Origin: Bacteroidia bacterium
Lineage (GTDB): Bacteria > Bacteroidota > Bacteroidia > Bacteroidales > Azobacteroidaceae
DNA: 7,899 nucleotides
Assembly (NCBI GenBank): GCA_025999935.1
Contig: BNXY01000081.1
Span: 1-7,899, forward strand
Direction: 5' to 3'
Numbering within the stretch: the first letter of the stretch is position 1; the number at the start of each line of letters is the position of its first letter. Below are positions 1-6,073 of the stretch, in pieces. The position numbers and the translations under genes were made by a program. The notes below the pieces were generated by a model. That model had not been told where the DNA came from. It saw nothing but the letters and a program-made list of their open reading frames with translations, and did not search any database.

Positions 1-141
1 AAGTTCAAAGGGATTGAAGGCGACTTGATGCGGGTGAAAGGGCATAAACGGGTGATTGTGAAGTTGGAGGGCGTTTGTACGCTGGCTATGACGTTTATTC
101 CGATGGAGTATATGGAGGTAATAGAAAGATATTATGATTGA
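1..141 (+). CDS. UpxY-family transcription antiterminator, C-terminal end (partial)
   Basis: The window opens inside a reading frame whose last 46 residues include GIEGDLMRVKGHKRVIV, followed by a beta-rich end (KLEGVCTLAMTFIPMEYMEVI). This is the KOW-type C-terminal domain of UpxY proteins, NusG paralogues that in Bacteroides allow RNA polymerase to read through the long capsule operons they head. The N-terminal NGN domain lies outside the window. The stop (TGA, 139-141) overlaps the start of the epimerase gene by 8 bp, so the two are translationally coupled and co-transcribed. Placement at the head of sugar-nucleotide genes fits an UpxY role. The family call rests on 46 residues and on the context. 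Confidence 0.8.
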   Translation, partial: KFKGIEGDLMRVKGHKRVIVKLEGVCTLAMTFIPMEYMEVIERYYD

Positions 142-1120
142 AAATAAAAAAATATTGGTAACGGGAGGCGCCGGATTTATCGGTTCCAATCTTTGTGAAA
201 CATTATTGGAGTTGAATAATACCGTTGTTTGCTTCGATAATTTTTCAACCGGAAAGGTCGAAAACATCCAACATTTGTTCAGCAATAAAAACTTCAAACT
301 GATGGTAGGCGATATTCGGCGTTTGGAAGATTGCCGGAAAGCAGTGGATGGGGTTGACTGTACTCTTCATGAAGCCGCTTTAGGTTCCGTACCTCGTTCC
401 ATTAAAGACCCGCTTACAACCAATGACGTAAATATTTCCGGCTTTTTGAATATGCTGGTTGCCGCAAGAGATGCGAAAGTCAAACGGTTTGTCTATGCAG
501 CCAGTTCTTCAACTTATGGCGATTCTGTCAGTCTGCCCAAAGTAGAGGATACCATTGGTAAACCGCTTTCGCCGTATGCGATTACGAAATATGTCAATGA
601 ATTATATGCCGATATTTTTTCCCGCACTTATGGTTTAGATTGTATAGGTTTGCGCTATTTTAACGTTTTCGGCAAACGGCAAGACCCGAACGGCGCGTAT
701 GCGGCAGTTATTCCTTTGTTTGTAAAGCAATTAATCAATCACGAATCGCCGGTAATTAATGGAGATGGCGAATATTCACGTGATTTCACCTATATAAAGA
801 ATGTGGTTCAGATGAATTTGCTGGCTTTATCCACAGAAAACAAAGAAGCTTTGAATACTGTATATAACACCGCTTACGGCGAGCGTACTACACTGAATCA
901 GTTGGTAAACTATCTCAAAGAATATCTCAGCAACTATGATCCAGCCATAGCCAATGTTGAAATTATACATGGCCCCCATCGGATAGGTGATATTCCTCAT
1001 TCACTGGCGAGCATAGAAAAAGCACAAAAATTGTTGAATTATCAACCACAGTACAGCATGAAACAAGGATTGAAAGAAGCGGTGGAATGGTATTATGAAG
1101 AGTTAAGAAATAAGATTTAA
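134..1120 (+). CDS. UDP-N-acetylglucosamine 4-epimerase (WbpP/TviC type)
   Basis: This 328-residue extended short-chain dehydrogenase/reductase has a complete NAD-binding glycine motif GGAGFIG at residues 11-17, a catalytic SSST run at 124-127, and the YxxxK pair Y148/K152 (PYAITK). The text around PLSPYAITKYVNELYA and LRYFNVFG matches the WbpP/TviC/WbgU group, which interconverts UDP-GlcNAc and UDP-GalNAc (or the corresponding uronic acids) in the cytoplasm. It overlaps the preceding UpxY stop by 8 bp and ends 5 bp before a UDP-HexNAc 6-dehydrogenase, the standard partner for making UDP-GalNAcA for capsule or O-antigen. The start is fixed by the usual short lead before the first beta strand (KKILVTGG). 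Exact substrate preference cannot be read from the sequence. No damage is visible. Confidence 0.93.
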   Translation: MIENKKILVTGGAGFIGSNLCETLLELNNTVVCFDNFSTGKVENIQHLFSNKNFKLMVGDIRRLEDCRKAVDGVDCTLHEAALGSVPRSIKDPLTTNDVNISGFLNMLVAARDAKVKRFVYAASSSTYGDSVSLPKVEDTIGKPLSPYAITKYVNELYADIFSRTYGLDCIGLRYFNVFGKRQDPNGAYAAVIPLFVKQLINHESPVINGDGEYSRDFTYIKNVVQMNLLALSTENKEALNTVYNTAYGERTTLNQLVNYLKEYLSNYDPAIANVEIIHGPHRIGDIPHSLASIEKAQKLLNYQPQYSMKQGLKEAVEWYYEELRNKI

Positions 1121-1125
1121 GAAAT

Positions 1126-2376
1126 ATGATAAAAATTGCATTAATCGGATTGGGGTACGTAGGATTACCCTTGGCGCGTTTGTTTGCGACAAAATATCCT
1201 GTTGTTGGTTTTGATGTGAACAAAAAACGGGTGGATGAATTAATGTCGGGTCACGATTGCACCTTAGAAGTGGACGATGCTGTTCTAAAATCCGTCTTGT
1301 CGCCCTGTCATTGCGGGCTTGACCCACAATCTCCCAATAAAACCGGGTTATTATGTTCGAGCAATTTAGAGGATATTAAAAATTGCAATTATTATATAGT
1401 AACCGTTCCTACTCCGGTTGATAAAAATAACCGGCCCGATTTAACACCTTTATATAAAGCCAGTGAAACAGTCGGCAAGGTAATCAAAAAAGGCGATATA
1501 GTGATTTACGAGTCAACCGTTTACCCGGGTGCAACGGAAGAAGACTGTATTCCGGTAGTTGAAAAAACATCGGGATTGAAGTTCAATGTTGATTTTTTTG
1601 CCGGCTATTCCCCCGAACGAATCAATCCGGGCGACAAAGAGCATACAGTTGAAAAAATTAAAAAAGTAACTTCCGGTTCTACACCCGAAACAGGCAAATT
1701 GGTTAATGAATTATATTCATCTGTCATACAGGCCGGTACGCATTTGGCTCCGACAATTCGTGTAGCGGAAGCAGCTAAAGTGATTGAAAATTCGCAACGC
1801 GATATTAACATTGCTTTTGTCAACGAATTGAAAAAGATTTTCGACAAAATGGGAATTGAGACGAATGCCGTATTGGAAGCCGCCGGAACGAAATGGAACT
1901 TTTTGCATTTCAAACCCGGTTTGGTGGGCGGGCATTGCATCGGTGTCGATCCGTATTATCTGGCTCAGAAAGCGCAGGAATACGGTTATCATCCTGAAAT
2001 TATCCTTGCCGGTCGTCGGATGAACGACAGTATGGGTGAATATGTGGCTTCGGAAGTTGTCAAGAAAATGATTAAGCAAGGGATACAGGTAAAAGGGTCG
2101 AATATTCTTGTGCTTGGTATTACTTTTAAGGAGAATTGTCCGGATATTCGGAATAGCAAGGTGGTGGATGTAGTCAAAGCCTTGAAGGAATATGATACGA
2201 ATGTTACGATTTACGATCCTTGGGCGAATCCGGAAGAGGTGAGGCATGAGTATGGCTTGGAGGTTTTGACGGAAATGCCGGAAGAAAAATTTGATGCCGT
2301 GGTGATGGCGGTAGCGCATAGAGAGTTTAACAAAATAAAATTAAACAGTGAAATGATTTATTCGATAAAAAATTAA
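1126..2376 (+). CDS. UDP-N-acetyl-hexosamine 6-dehydrogenase (WbpO/TviB type)
   Basis: This 416-residue member of the UDP-glucose/GDP-mannose dehydrogenase family starts with the NAD-binding motif GLGYVG (residues 8-13). It has E164 in GYSPERINPGD, K218 in EAAKVIEN, and the catalytic Cys271 in GLVGGHCIGVDPYY; the C-terminal UDP-binding domain begins near residue 320 (VLGITFKENCPDIRNSK). The wording is close to WbpO/TviB/VipA, which oxidise C6 of UDP-GlcNAc or UDP-GalNAc by two NAD-dependent steps. With the epimerase just upstream it would yield UDP-GalNAcA. Residues 61-70 read CHCGLDPQSP and come from a palindromic repeat lying in frame between the first Rossmann segment and CSSNLEDI. All catalytic motifs are intact, so activity is probably kept. 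It is the last intact polysaccharide gene before the accessory region. Confidence 0.93.
   Translation: MIKIALIGLGYVGLPLARLFATKYPVVGFDVNKKRVDELMSGHDCTLEVDDAVLKSVLSPCHCGLDPQSPNKTGLLCSSNLEDIKNCNYYIVTVPTPVDKNNRPDLTPLYKASETVGKVIKKGDIVIYESTVYPGATEEDCIPVVEKTSGLKFNVDFFAGYSPERINPGDKEHTVEKIKKVTSGSTPETGKLVNELYSSVIQAGTHLAPTIRVAEAAKVIENSQRDINIAFVNELKKIFDKMGIETNAVLEAAGTKWNFLHFKPGLVGGHCIGVDPYYLAQKAQEYGYHPEIILAGRRMNDSMGEYVASEVVKKMIKQGIQVKGSNILVLGITFKENCPDIRNSKVVDVVKALKEYDTNVTIYDPWANPEEVRHEYGLEVLTEMPEEKFDAVVMAVAHREFNKIKLNSEMIYSIKN
1306..1335 (+). repeat. dispersed palindromic repeat inside the dehydrogenase gene
   Basis: The stretch contains ATTGCGGG-CTTGA-CCCACAAT (1310-1330), an 8-bp inverted repeat with one mismatch around a 5-nt loop. 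Read in the gene's frame it gives CHCGLDPQSP, a peptide I recognise as the translation of a short dispersed intergenic repeat (TCATTGCGGGCTTGACCC...) found in many bacterial genomes. Here it lies in frame at residues 61-70 of the dehydrogenase, in a loop region between conserved segments. The dispersed nature cannot be checked within this window, where only one copy occurs. Confidence 0.6.
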
Positions 2377-2405
2377 CTTTATGAGGAGATCTTATAAAAA
2401 AAACG

Positions 2406-2413
2406 TAATTTTG
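2406..2413 (+). promoter_or_regulatory. -7 box candidate for the AlbA_2/GHKL gene
   Basis: TAATTTTG matches the Bacteroidota -7 consensus TAnnTTTG and lies 17 bp before the ATG at 2431. The -33 region (about 2379-2386, TTATGAGG) is a weak match. It would let the ATP-binding gene be expressed apart from the capsule operon that ends at 2376. Confidence 0.45.
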
Positions 2414-2430
2414 TGAAGTAAAACAAAAGA

Positions 2431-3822
2431 ATGCAAAAAGAAACCCAACATATTGAACTTAAGGCGAATTTCAATGAAGATGTCATTGAAACACTTGTTG
2501 CTTTCGCCAATGCCAAAGGCGGGAAAGTGCTTGTTGGGGTGGATAATGGCGGGAAACCGATTAAGAATTTCACAATCGGAACTGAAAGTTTGCAAAATTG
2601 GATTAACGAAATAAAAAATAAAACGCAACCGCAGATTATTCCCGATGTTTACGTTGAGACCCTTGATAACAAAGAGATTGTTGTATTTGAAGTGCAGGAA
2701 TATCCGATAAAACCTGTAGCCTGTCGCGGAAAATATTTTAAGCGAGTAAAAAATTCCAATCATTTGTTGTCTGTTACGGAGGTGGTAAATTTGCATCTGC
2801 AAACGCTCAATACAAGTTGGGATGCCTATCCCGATATGGTTCATTCGTTTGACGAAATTTCACTTGAAAAAGTGCAGGCAGCTGTTGAAATAATGAAAAC
2901 CAACGGACTGACAATAAACGAAACGCCCATTGCCTTTCTGCAAAAGAAAGATTTGCTTCGTGAAGGGAAACTGACTAATGCCGCTTATCTGTTGTTTAAA
3001 ATAAACGATTCTTTTCTTACAACTGTTGAATTGGGACGTTTTCAAACCCCAATAATCATTAAAGACTCAGCGCGAACAAAAGCGGATATACTTACCGAAA
3101 TAGAAGATGTATTGATGTTTGTCCGTAAACATACGAATAAAAGAATGATTTTCACAGGTGAAGCCCGCCGCTTGGAAAAATGGCAATATCCTATGGAGGC
3201 AATCCGCGAAATTGTAATCAATATGATCATCCACCGTGATTACCGTTCCACTGCCGATTCGATTGTGAAAATTTTTGATAATAAAATAGAGTTTTACAAT
3301 CCGGGAAAATTACCCGATGATATTACCATAGAAGATTTACTTGCAGGAACGTACAAATCCAATCCGCGCAATAAACTGATTGCCGATGTTTGCAAAGATA
3401 TGCGTATAATAGAAAAATACGGTTCCGGCATAAGCAGAATACGCGATTATTTCAAAGACGAAGGATTGCCTGAACCGAAATTTGAACTTATTACCGAAGG
3501 TTTTCAGGTAACTGTTTTTGGAGAAGATTTTGTTGAGCATCAAGAAACCCATCAAGAAACCCATCAAGAAACCCATCAAGAAACCCATCAAGAAAATTTA
3601 GATAAAGTATTGGAACTGATTTCTTTAATGGGTAATAAATCATATACAACTAAAGAATTGATGGATTTGTTGGAATTAAACGATATAGTTAATTTTAGAA
3701 TTTTGTATCGTACTCCTGCCATACAAGCAAGTTATATCACAATGCTTTATCCCGACAATCCGAGACATCGGAATCAAAGGTATTTTTTAACGGAAAAGGG
3801 AAAGGCGGCTATTGGAAAGTAA
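2431..3822 (+). CDS. AlbA_2 / GHKL-type ATP-binding protein with winged-helix C-terminus
   Basis: This 463-residue protein has three parts. Residues 1-125 are an AlbA_2 (Schlafen AAA_4-type) domain, with ETQHIELK and the AFANAKGGKVLVGVD motif at 24-38. Residues about 250-350 are a GHKL-like ATPase module (HATPase_c_4), with an N-box E260-x3-N264 followed by HRDY (268-271), NPGKLP (290-295), and EKYGSGISRI (328-337). A linker of HQET repeats (370-385) leads to a winged-helix region ending in RYFLTEKGKAAIGK. Such proteins are abundant in Bacteroidota and are often annotated as putative transcriptional regulators or RecG-related ATP-binding proteins; their function is not established, and some relatives occur in defence islands. 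The start is supported by the typical family opening MQKETQHIE. It appears intact and separates the capsule operon from the relics downstream. An HRDY module usually reads VNAI before HRDY; here it is INMI. Confidence 0.82.
   Translation: MQKETQHIELKANFNEDVIETLVAFANAKGGKVLVGVDNGGKPIKNFTIGTESLQNWINEIKNKTQPQIIPDVYVETLDNKEIVVFEVQEYPIKPVACRGKYFKRVKNSNHLLSVTEVVNLHLQTLNTSWDAYPDMVHSFDEISLEKVQAAVEIMKTNGLTINETPIAFLQKKDLLREGKLTNAAYLLFKINDSFLTTVELGRFQTPIIIKDSARTKADILTEIEDVLMFVRKHTNKRMIFTGEARRLEKWQYPMEAIREIVINMIIHRDYRSTADSIVKIFDNKIEFYNPGKLPDDITIEDLLAGTYKSNPRNKLIADVCKDMRIIEKYGSGISRIRDYFKDEGLPEPKFELITEGFQVTVFGEDFVEHQETHQETHQETHQETHQENLDKVLELISLMGNKSYTTKELMDLLELNDIVNFRILYRTPAIQASYITMLYPDNPRHRNQRYFLTEKGKAAIGK
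3538..3595 (+). repeat. 12-bp tandem repeat, CATCAAGAAACC x4 plus a partial unit
   Basis: Four perfect units run from 3538 to 3585 and a fifth is partial (CATCAAGAAA to 3595). The unit length is a multiple of three, so copy-number change would alter the length of the (HQET)n linker at residues 370-385 without breaking the frame. It sits between the ATPase module and the winged-helix tail. Confidence 0.97.
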
Positions 3823-3839
3823 ATAAAGATTTCAATTAC

Positions 3840-4127
3840 ATGGGGGCATTGACAGAAAATTTTGTAGCACAGACATTTGCCTCAAAAAACAGGAAACTTT
3901 ATTATTGGACTTCGGGCAATGAAGCCGAAGTGGATTTTTTGTTGTCGCAGGAATCGGGCATTATTCCCTGCGAAGTAAAAGCAGCAGACAATGTTAAATC
4001 CAAAAGTTTATCCGTTTATGTATCAAACTACAAGCCACACTATGCTGTCCGGATTTCGGCAAAAAATTTCGGTTTTGAAAACGGTATAAAATCTGTGCCT
4101 TTGTATGCAACGCATTGTATTGAATGA
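3840..4127 (+). CDS. DUF4143 nuclease-like domain, C-terminal fragment of an AAA ATPase
   Basis: The 95 residues match only the C-terminal end of DUF4143 ATPases: GALTENFVAQ (2-11), LYYWTSGNEAEVDFLL (20-35), IIPCEVKA (41-48) and the closing ISAKNFGFENGIKSVPLYA. The AAA+ ATPase half, normally about 300 residues with Walker motifs, is missing. The remaining core keeps a PD-(D/E)xK-like set: D32 in EVDFLL, and E45 and K47 in EVK. In-frame codons upstream of the ATG (DFNY) look like part of the same lost gene, so the ATG at 3840 is probably an internal Met and the ORF a relic rather than a designed short gene. It begins 18 bp after the previous stop. Its 3' end is duplicated near 5914-6052. Whether it is expressed is unknown. 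Confidence 0.75.
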   Translation: MGALTENFVAQTFASKNRKLYYWTSGNEAEVDFLLSQESGIIPCEVKAADNVKSKSLSVYVSNYKPHYAVRISAKNFGFENGIKSVPLYATHCIE

Positions 4128-4132
4128 AATAA
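3993..4132 (+). repeat. 140-bp direct repeat, copy 1 (DUF4143 3' end)
   Basis: This stretch, starting GTTAAATCCAAAAG and ending TGAATGAAATAA, recurs at 5914-6052 with four substitutions and one single-base deletion (about 97% identity by eye). It covers codons from VKSKSL to the stop of the DUF4143 fragment. The two copies lie in the same orientation, 1921 bp apart. Confidence 0.93.
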
Positions 4133-4150
4133 ATGACTATCCGCATAGGA

Positions 4151-4444
4151 ATGCAAAAAGAAACCCAACATATTGAATTTAAGCCGAATTGTCAAGTTAC
4201 GGTTTTTGGTAGAAAAACAGCACAAAATATAGGTGGTCAAATAGGTGGTCAAATTCTAACCAAAGCACAAAATGATATGTTGAAATTGATAAAAGAGAAT
4301 AATAGTATCACTCGAGAGGAATTGTCAGAAAGGTTGAAAATAAATTCTTCTGCCGTTCAAAAACACCTTGACAATCTGAAAAGGCGAGGCATTATAGAAC
4401 GAATCGGGAAAACACGAGGTTATTGGAAGATAACGAAAAAATAA
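4151..4444 (+). CDS. 97-residue AlbA_2 deletion derivative: N-terminal tag joined to a winged-helix tail
   Basis: The first 13 residues (MQKETQHIEFKPN) repeat the start of the AlbA_2/GHKL protein at 2431; the DNA agrees at 38 of 40 positions. The next residues, QVTVFG, correspond to that protein's residues 359-364, so the whole ATPase body, roughly 345 residues, is absent. Then follow IGGQIGGQ repeats and a well-kept winged helix, ITREELSERLKINSSAVQKH and LDNLKRRGIIERIGKTRGYWKI. The ATG at 4151 is preferred to the in-frame ATG at 4133 because it matches the family start. Residual divergence (F/L, P/A, and an unrelated linker) shows that the parent was a paralogue, not a recent copy of the neighbour. 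It could be a relic or a small DNA-binding protein; tandem palindromes lie just downstream. Function is inferred only from the fold. Confidence 0.72.
   Translation: MQKETQHIEFKPNCQVTVFGRKTAQNIGGQIGGQILTKAQNDMLKLIKENNSITREELSERLKINSSAVQKHLDNLKRRGIIERIGKTRGYWKITKK
4229..4252 (+). repeat. 12-bp tandem repeat, ATAGGTGGTCAA x2
   Basis: Two perfect adjacent units encode IGGQIGGQ in the linker ahead of the winged helix. They take the same position as the HQET repeats of the larger protein upstream. Confidence 0.9.
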
Positions 4445-4464
4445 GGCTATATTATTCTCTAATT

Positions 4465-4493
4465 GTAACCGCGGTTACAGTAACAGCCGTTAC
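4465..4493. promoter_or_regulatory. two tandem palindromes GTAAC-N4-GTTAC, likely operators
   Basis: GTAACCGCGGTTAC (4465-4478) is a perfect palindrome, extendable to 16 bp (4464-4479). GTAACAGCCGTTAC (4480-4493) has the same half-sites and spacing. The two starts are 15 bp apart and an outer ATTGTAAC...GTTACAAT (4462-4469 and 4489-4496) brackets the pair. The second palindrome lies 17-31 bp upstream of the -7 box at 4511, over the place of the -33 element. This arrangement fits binding of a dimeric regulator at adjacent sites. No known regulator is recognised. A dispersed repeat is the alternative. Confidence 0.65.
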
Positions 4494-4510
4494 AATTCAA
4501 AAATAATTTG

Positions 4511-4518
4511 TATCTTTG
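4511..4518 (+). promoter_or_regulatory. Bacteroidota -7 box for the AAA ATPase gene
   Basis: TATCTTTG is an exact match to TAnnTTTG and lies 20 bp before the ATG at 4539. Transcription would start a few bases downstream, giving a very short leader. A recognisable -33 TTTG is missing; the site is taken up by the GTAAC/GTTAC palindromes, which suggests that a bound factor replaces or blocks -33 contacts. Confidence 0.75.
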
Positions 4519-4538
4519 CAGCGAAAAATAGTTGAATT

Positions 4539-5855
4539 ATGTTGAAGTTTTATGATCGCGAAAAAGAAACAGTTCTTTTGGAGAAAATTGAGCAAAAGTC
4601 GTTGGAGTCTGCCCAAATGACTTTCATTGTGGGGCGGCGACGTATTGGGAAAACGGCTTTGCTTACGCACACTTTTCAGGGAAAGCCGGCATTGTATTTT
4701 TTTGTAGAGAAAAAGAACGAGGCTTTACTTTGTGAAGAATTTTCGAACGAGATCCGCAACAAATTGGAAGTAAATATTTTTGGCGAGATGCATTCTTTCA
4801 AAGATGTATTTGGTTACTTGATGGAACTTTCTCAAATTCGACACTTCACATTGATTATTGATGAGTTTCAGGAGTTCCGAAATATCAACTCGTCAATTTA
4901 CAGTGAAATGCAGAACACTTGGGACTCAAATAAAGATAAAAGTAAAATCAACCTTATTCTTTGTGGCTCTGTTTATTCGCTAATGAAACAGATTTTTGAA
5001 AATTCCAAAGAGCCGCTATTTGGCAGGGCAACAGCCAGAATGCATATTAAAGCATTTGATATTGATACGATTAAAGGAATTATTCGCGATTATCGCCCCC
5101 ATTTTTCCAACGAAGATTTGCTGGCATTTTATCTTTTTACCGGCGGGGTCGCAAAATATGTTGAATTGCTGGCTGATGCAAAAGCCTTTACGCTGAAAAG
5201 TATTGTGAATGAGATTTTTTCGGACAACTCTCTTTTTCTTGACGAAGGCAAAAATGTGTTGATAGATGAATTTGGCAAAGATTATGGAAACTATTTTTCG
5301 ATACTCTCGCTTATTGCCTCATCCAAAACCTCGCGTTCGGAAATAGAATCGATTTTGAATATGAATATTGGTGGTTTTTTGGATAAATTGGAGAATGAAT
5401 ACGGCTTGATTACTAAAGTGCGCCCTATTTTGTCGAAACCAGCCGGAAAAAATGTGAAATATCGAATCAACGACAATTTTCTGAATTTTTGGTTTCGGTT
5501 TATTTATAAATATCGTGGCGCTGTGGAAACAGAAAGCTTTGATTATCTGAAAAATATAGTTAGTAGAGATTATAAAACGTATAGTGGACAAATTTTGGAG
5601 CGGTATTTCCGTGAAAAAATCAGGAAGGAAGAAAACCTTTCGGCAATTGGGGCATATTGGGAAAGTGGTAATCAGAATGAGATTGACATTGTGGCAATCA
5701 ACGAATATGAGAAGCGTGCTATAATTGCTGAAGTAAAACGCAATGCCGAAAAAATAAACATAAACACCTTACAGGAAAAAGCAAAAACGCTTGTAAGTAA
5801 ACAACTTTTGGATTACTCAATAGAATATCGCGGATTGTCGATGGAAGAAATGTAA
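4539..5855 (+). CDS. AAA family ATPase with C-terminal nuclease-like (DUF234-type) domain
   Basis: This 438-residue protein opens with FYDREKE, then Walker A GRRRIGKT (residues 32-39) and Walker B LIIDEF (105-110, D108/E109), followed by LILCGS (139-144) in the sensor position. FTGGVAKYVELL (200-211) is typical of the archaeal-type ATPase_2 family. A winged-helix segment lies at about 250-310. The C-terminal domain holds FLNFWFRFIYKYR (314-326) and a PD-(D/E)xK-like pattern: ESGNQNEIDIVA (375-386, D383) and IIAEVKRN (395-402, E398/K400). The family is common in Archaea and Bacteroidota; its role is not established, and coupling of ATP hydrolysis to a nuclease-like fold is inferred. It has its own promoter with operator-like palindromes. 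Both ends appear complete, and length is normal for the family. It is flanked by repeats of DUF4143 relic DNA. Confidence 0.85.
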   Translation: MLKFYDREKETVLLEKIEQKSLESAQMTFIVGRRRIGKTALLTHTFQGKPALYFFVEKKNEALLCEEFSNEIRNKLEVNIFGEMHSFKDVFGYLMELSQIRHFTLIIDEFQEFRNINSSIYSEMQNTWDSNKDKSKINLILCGSVYSLMKQIFENSKEPLFGRATARMHIKAFDIDTIKGIIRDYRPHFSNEDLLAFYLFTGGVAKYVELLADAKAFTLKSIVNEIFSDNSLFLDEGKNVLIDEFGKDYGNYFSILSLIASSKTSRSEIESILNMNIGGFLDKLENEYGLITKVRPILSKPAGKNVKYRINDNFLNFWFRFIYKYRGAVETESFDYLKNIVSRDYKTYSGQILERYFREKIRKEENLSAIGAYWESGNQNEIDIVAINEYEKRAIIAEVKRNAEKININTLQEKAKTLVSKQLLDYSIEYRGLSMEEM

Positions 5856-5913
5856 GAGCAAATATCCCCAAATTCAAATTTCGTAAATATTGACACATTG
5901 CAGTCTGTACAAA
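5856..5913 (+). pseudogene. short SGNH-hydrolase-like remnant
   Basis: The frame directly after the ATPase stop reads EQISPNSNFVNIDTLQSV before it ends. The FVNIDT core and its DNA (19 bp exact) recur in the SGNH fragment at 6256-6477, and the similarity fades out around TACAAA at 5908-5913, just where the DUF4143 relic begins. I read this as a scrap of the same or a paralogous hydrolase gene. It is very short, so the call depends on the match to the downstream copy. Confidence 0.4.
5879..5897 (+). repeat. 19-bp direct repeat, copy 1
   Basis: TTTCGTAAATATTGACACA occurs here and, identically and in the same orientation, at 6282-6300. The copies flank a segment of 384 bp that holds the second DUF4143 relic and a broken AlbA_2-type tail. 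Confidence 0.93.
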
Positions 5914-6052
5914 GTTAAATCTAAAAGTTTATCCGTTTATGTATCAACGTACAAGCCACACTATGCTGTCCGGATTTCGGCAAAAAATTTTGGTTTTGAA
6001 AACGGTATAAAATCTGTGCCTTTGTATGCAACGATTGTATTGAATGAAATAA
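5914..6052 (+). repeat. 140-bp direct repeat, copy 2 (139 bp here)
   Basis: This is the partner of 3993-4132. Differences seen by eye are C/T near the start, AC/CG in ATCAA(AC/CG)TACAAG, C/T in the AATTTCGG region and loss of one C near the end. The copies enclose the mini winged-helix gene, the operators and the AAA ATPase. Confidence 0.93.
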
Positions 6053-6056
6053 CAGT
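5914..6056 (+). pseudogene. DUF4143 ATPase relic, last ~46 codons
   Basis: The frame reads VKSKSLSVYVSTYKPHYAV and ISAKNFGFENGIKSVPLYAT, the same C-terminal end as in the fragment at 3840-4127, after which a one-base deletion (ACGATTG for ACGCATTG) shifts the frame past the old stop. Everything upstream, including the catalytic E-x-K, is missing, so no function is expected. An ORF from 5890 to 6075 covers it, but its start lies in the SGNH scrap and has no family support. Confidence 0.8.
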
Positions 6057-6073
6057 CCCTGTTATCCGACAAT

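Noticed and set aside
1717..2319. A 200-codon open frame on the - strand inside the dehydrogenase gene.
   Set aside because: It mirrors a strongly conserved enzyme on the + strand, has a biased composition and shows no family motif; it is a shadow frame.
2381..2413. A short frame MRRSYKKNVIL just after the dehydrogenase, which might be the start of a lost capsule gene.
   Set aside because: Only 11 codons, no recognisable motif, and it overlaps the -7 box candidate.
2392..2844. A 150-codon - strand frame opposite the AlbA_2 domain.
   Set aside because: It lies antisense to clearly conserved coding sequence and has no start context or motif.
3538..3595. The HQET-encoding repeat as a CRISPR-like array or an on/off phase-variation tract.
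   Set aside because: The 12-bp units are contiguous with no spacers, and unit changes keep the frame, so neither reading applies.
3804..3842. An alternative frame across the end of the 463-residue gene reads GGYWKVNKDFNYMGALTEN, like another AlbA_2-type ending fused to the DUF4143 fragment.
   Set aside because: The annotated frame also has a good winged-helix ending (RYFLTEKGKAAIGK) and is continuous with the repeats and the body. The alternative matches only about eight residues, so chance or an old recombination trace is as likely.
4465..4496. The GTAAC/GTTAC palindromes as a terminator for the gene ending at 4444.
   Set aside because: The perfect palindrome has no loop and there is no T tract after either site; position ahead of a promoter fits operators better.
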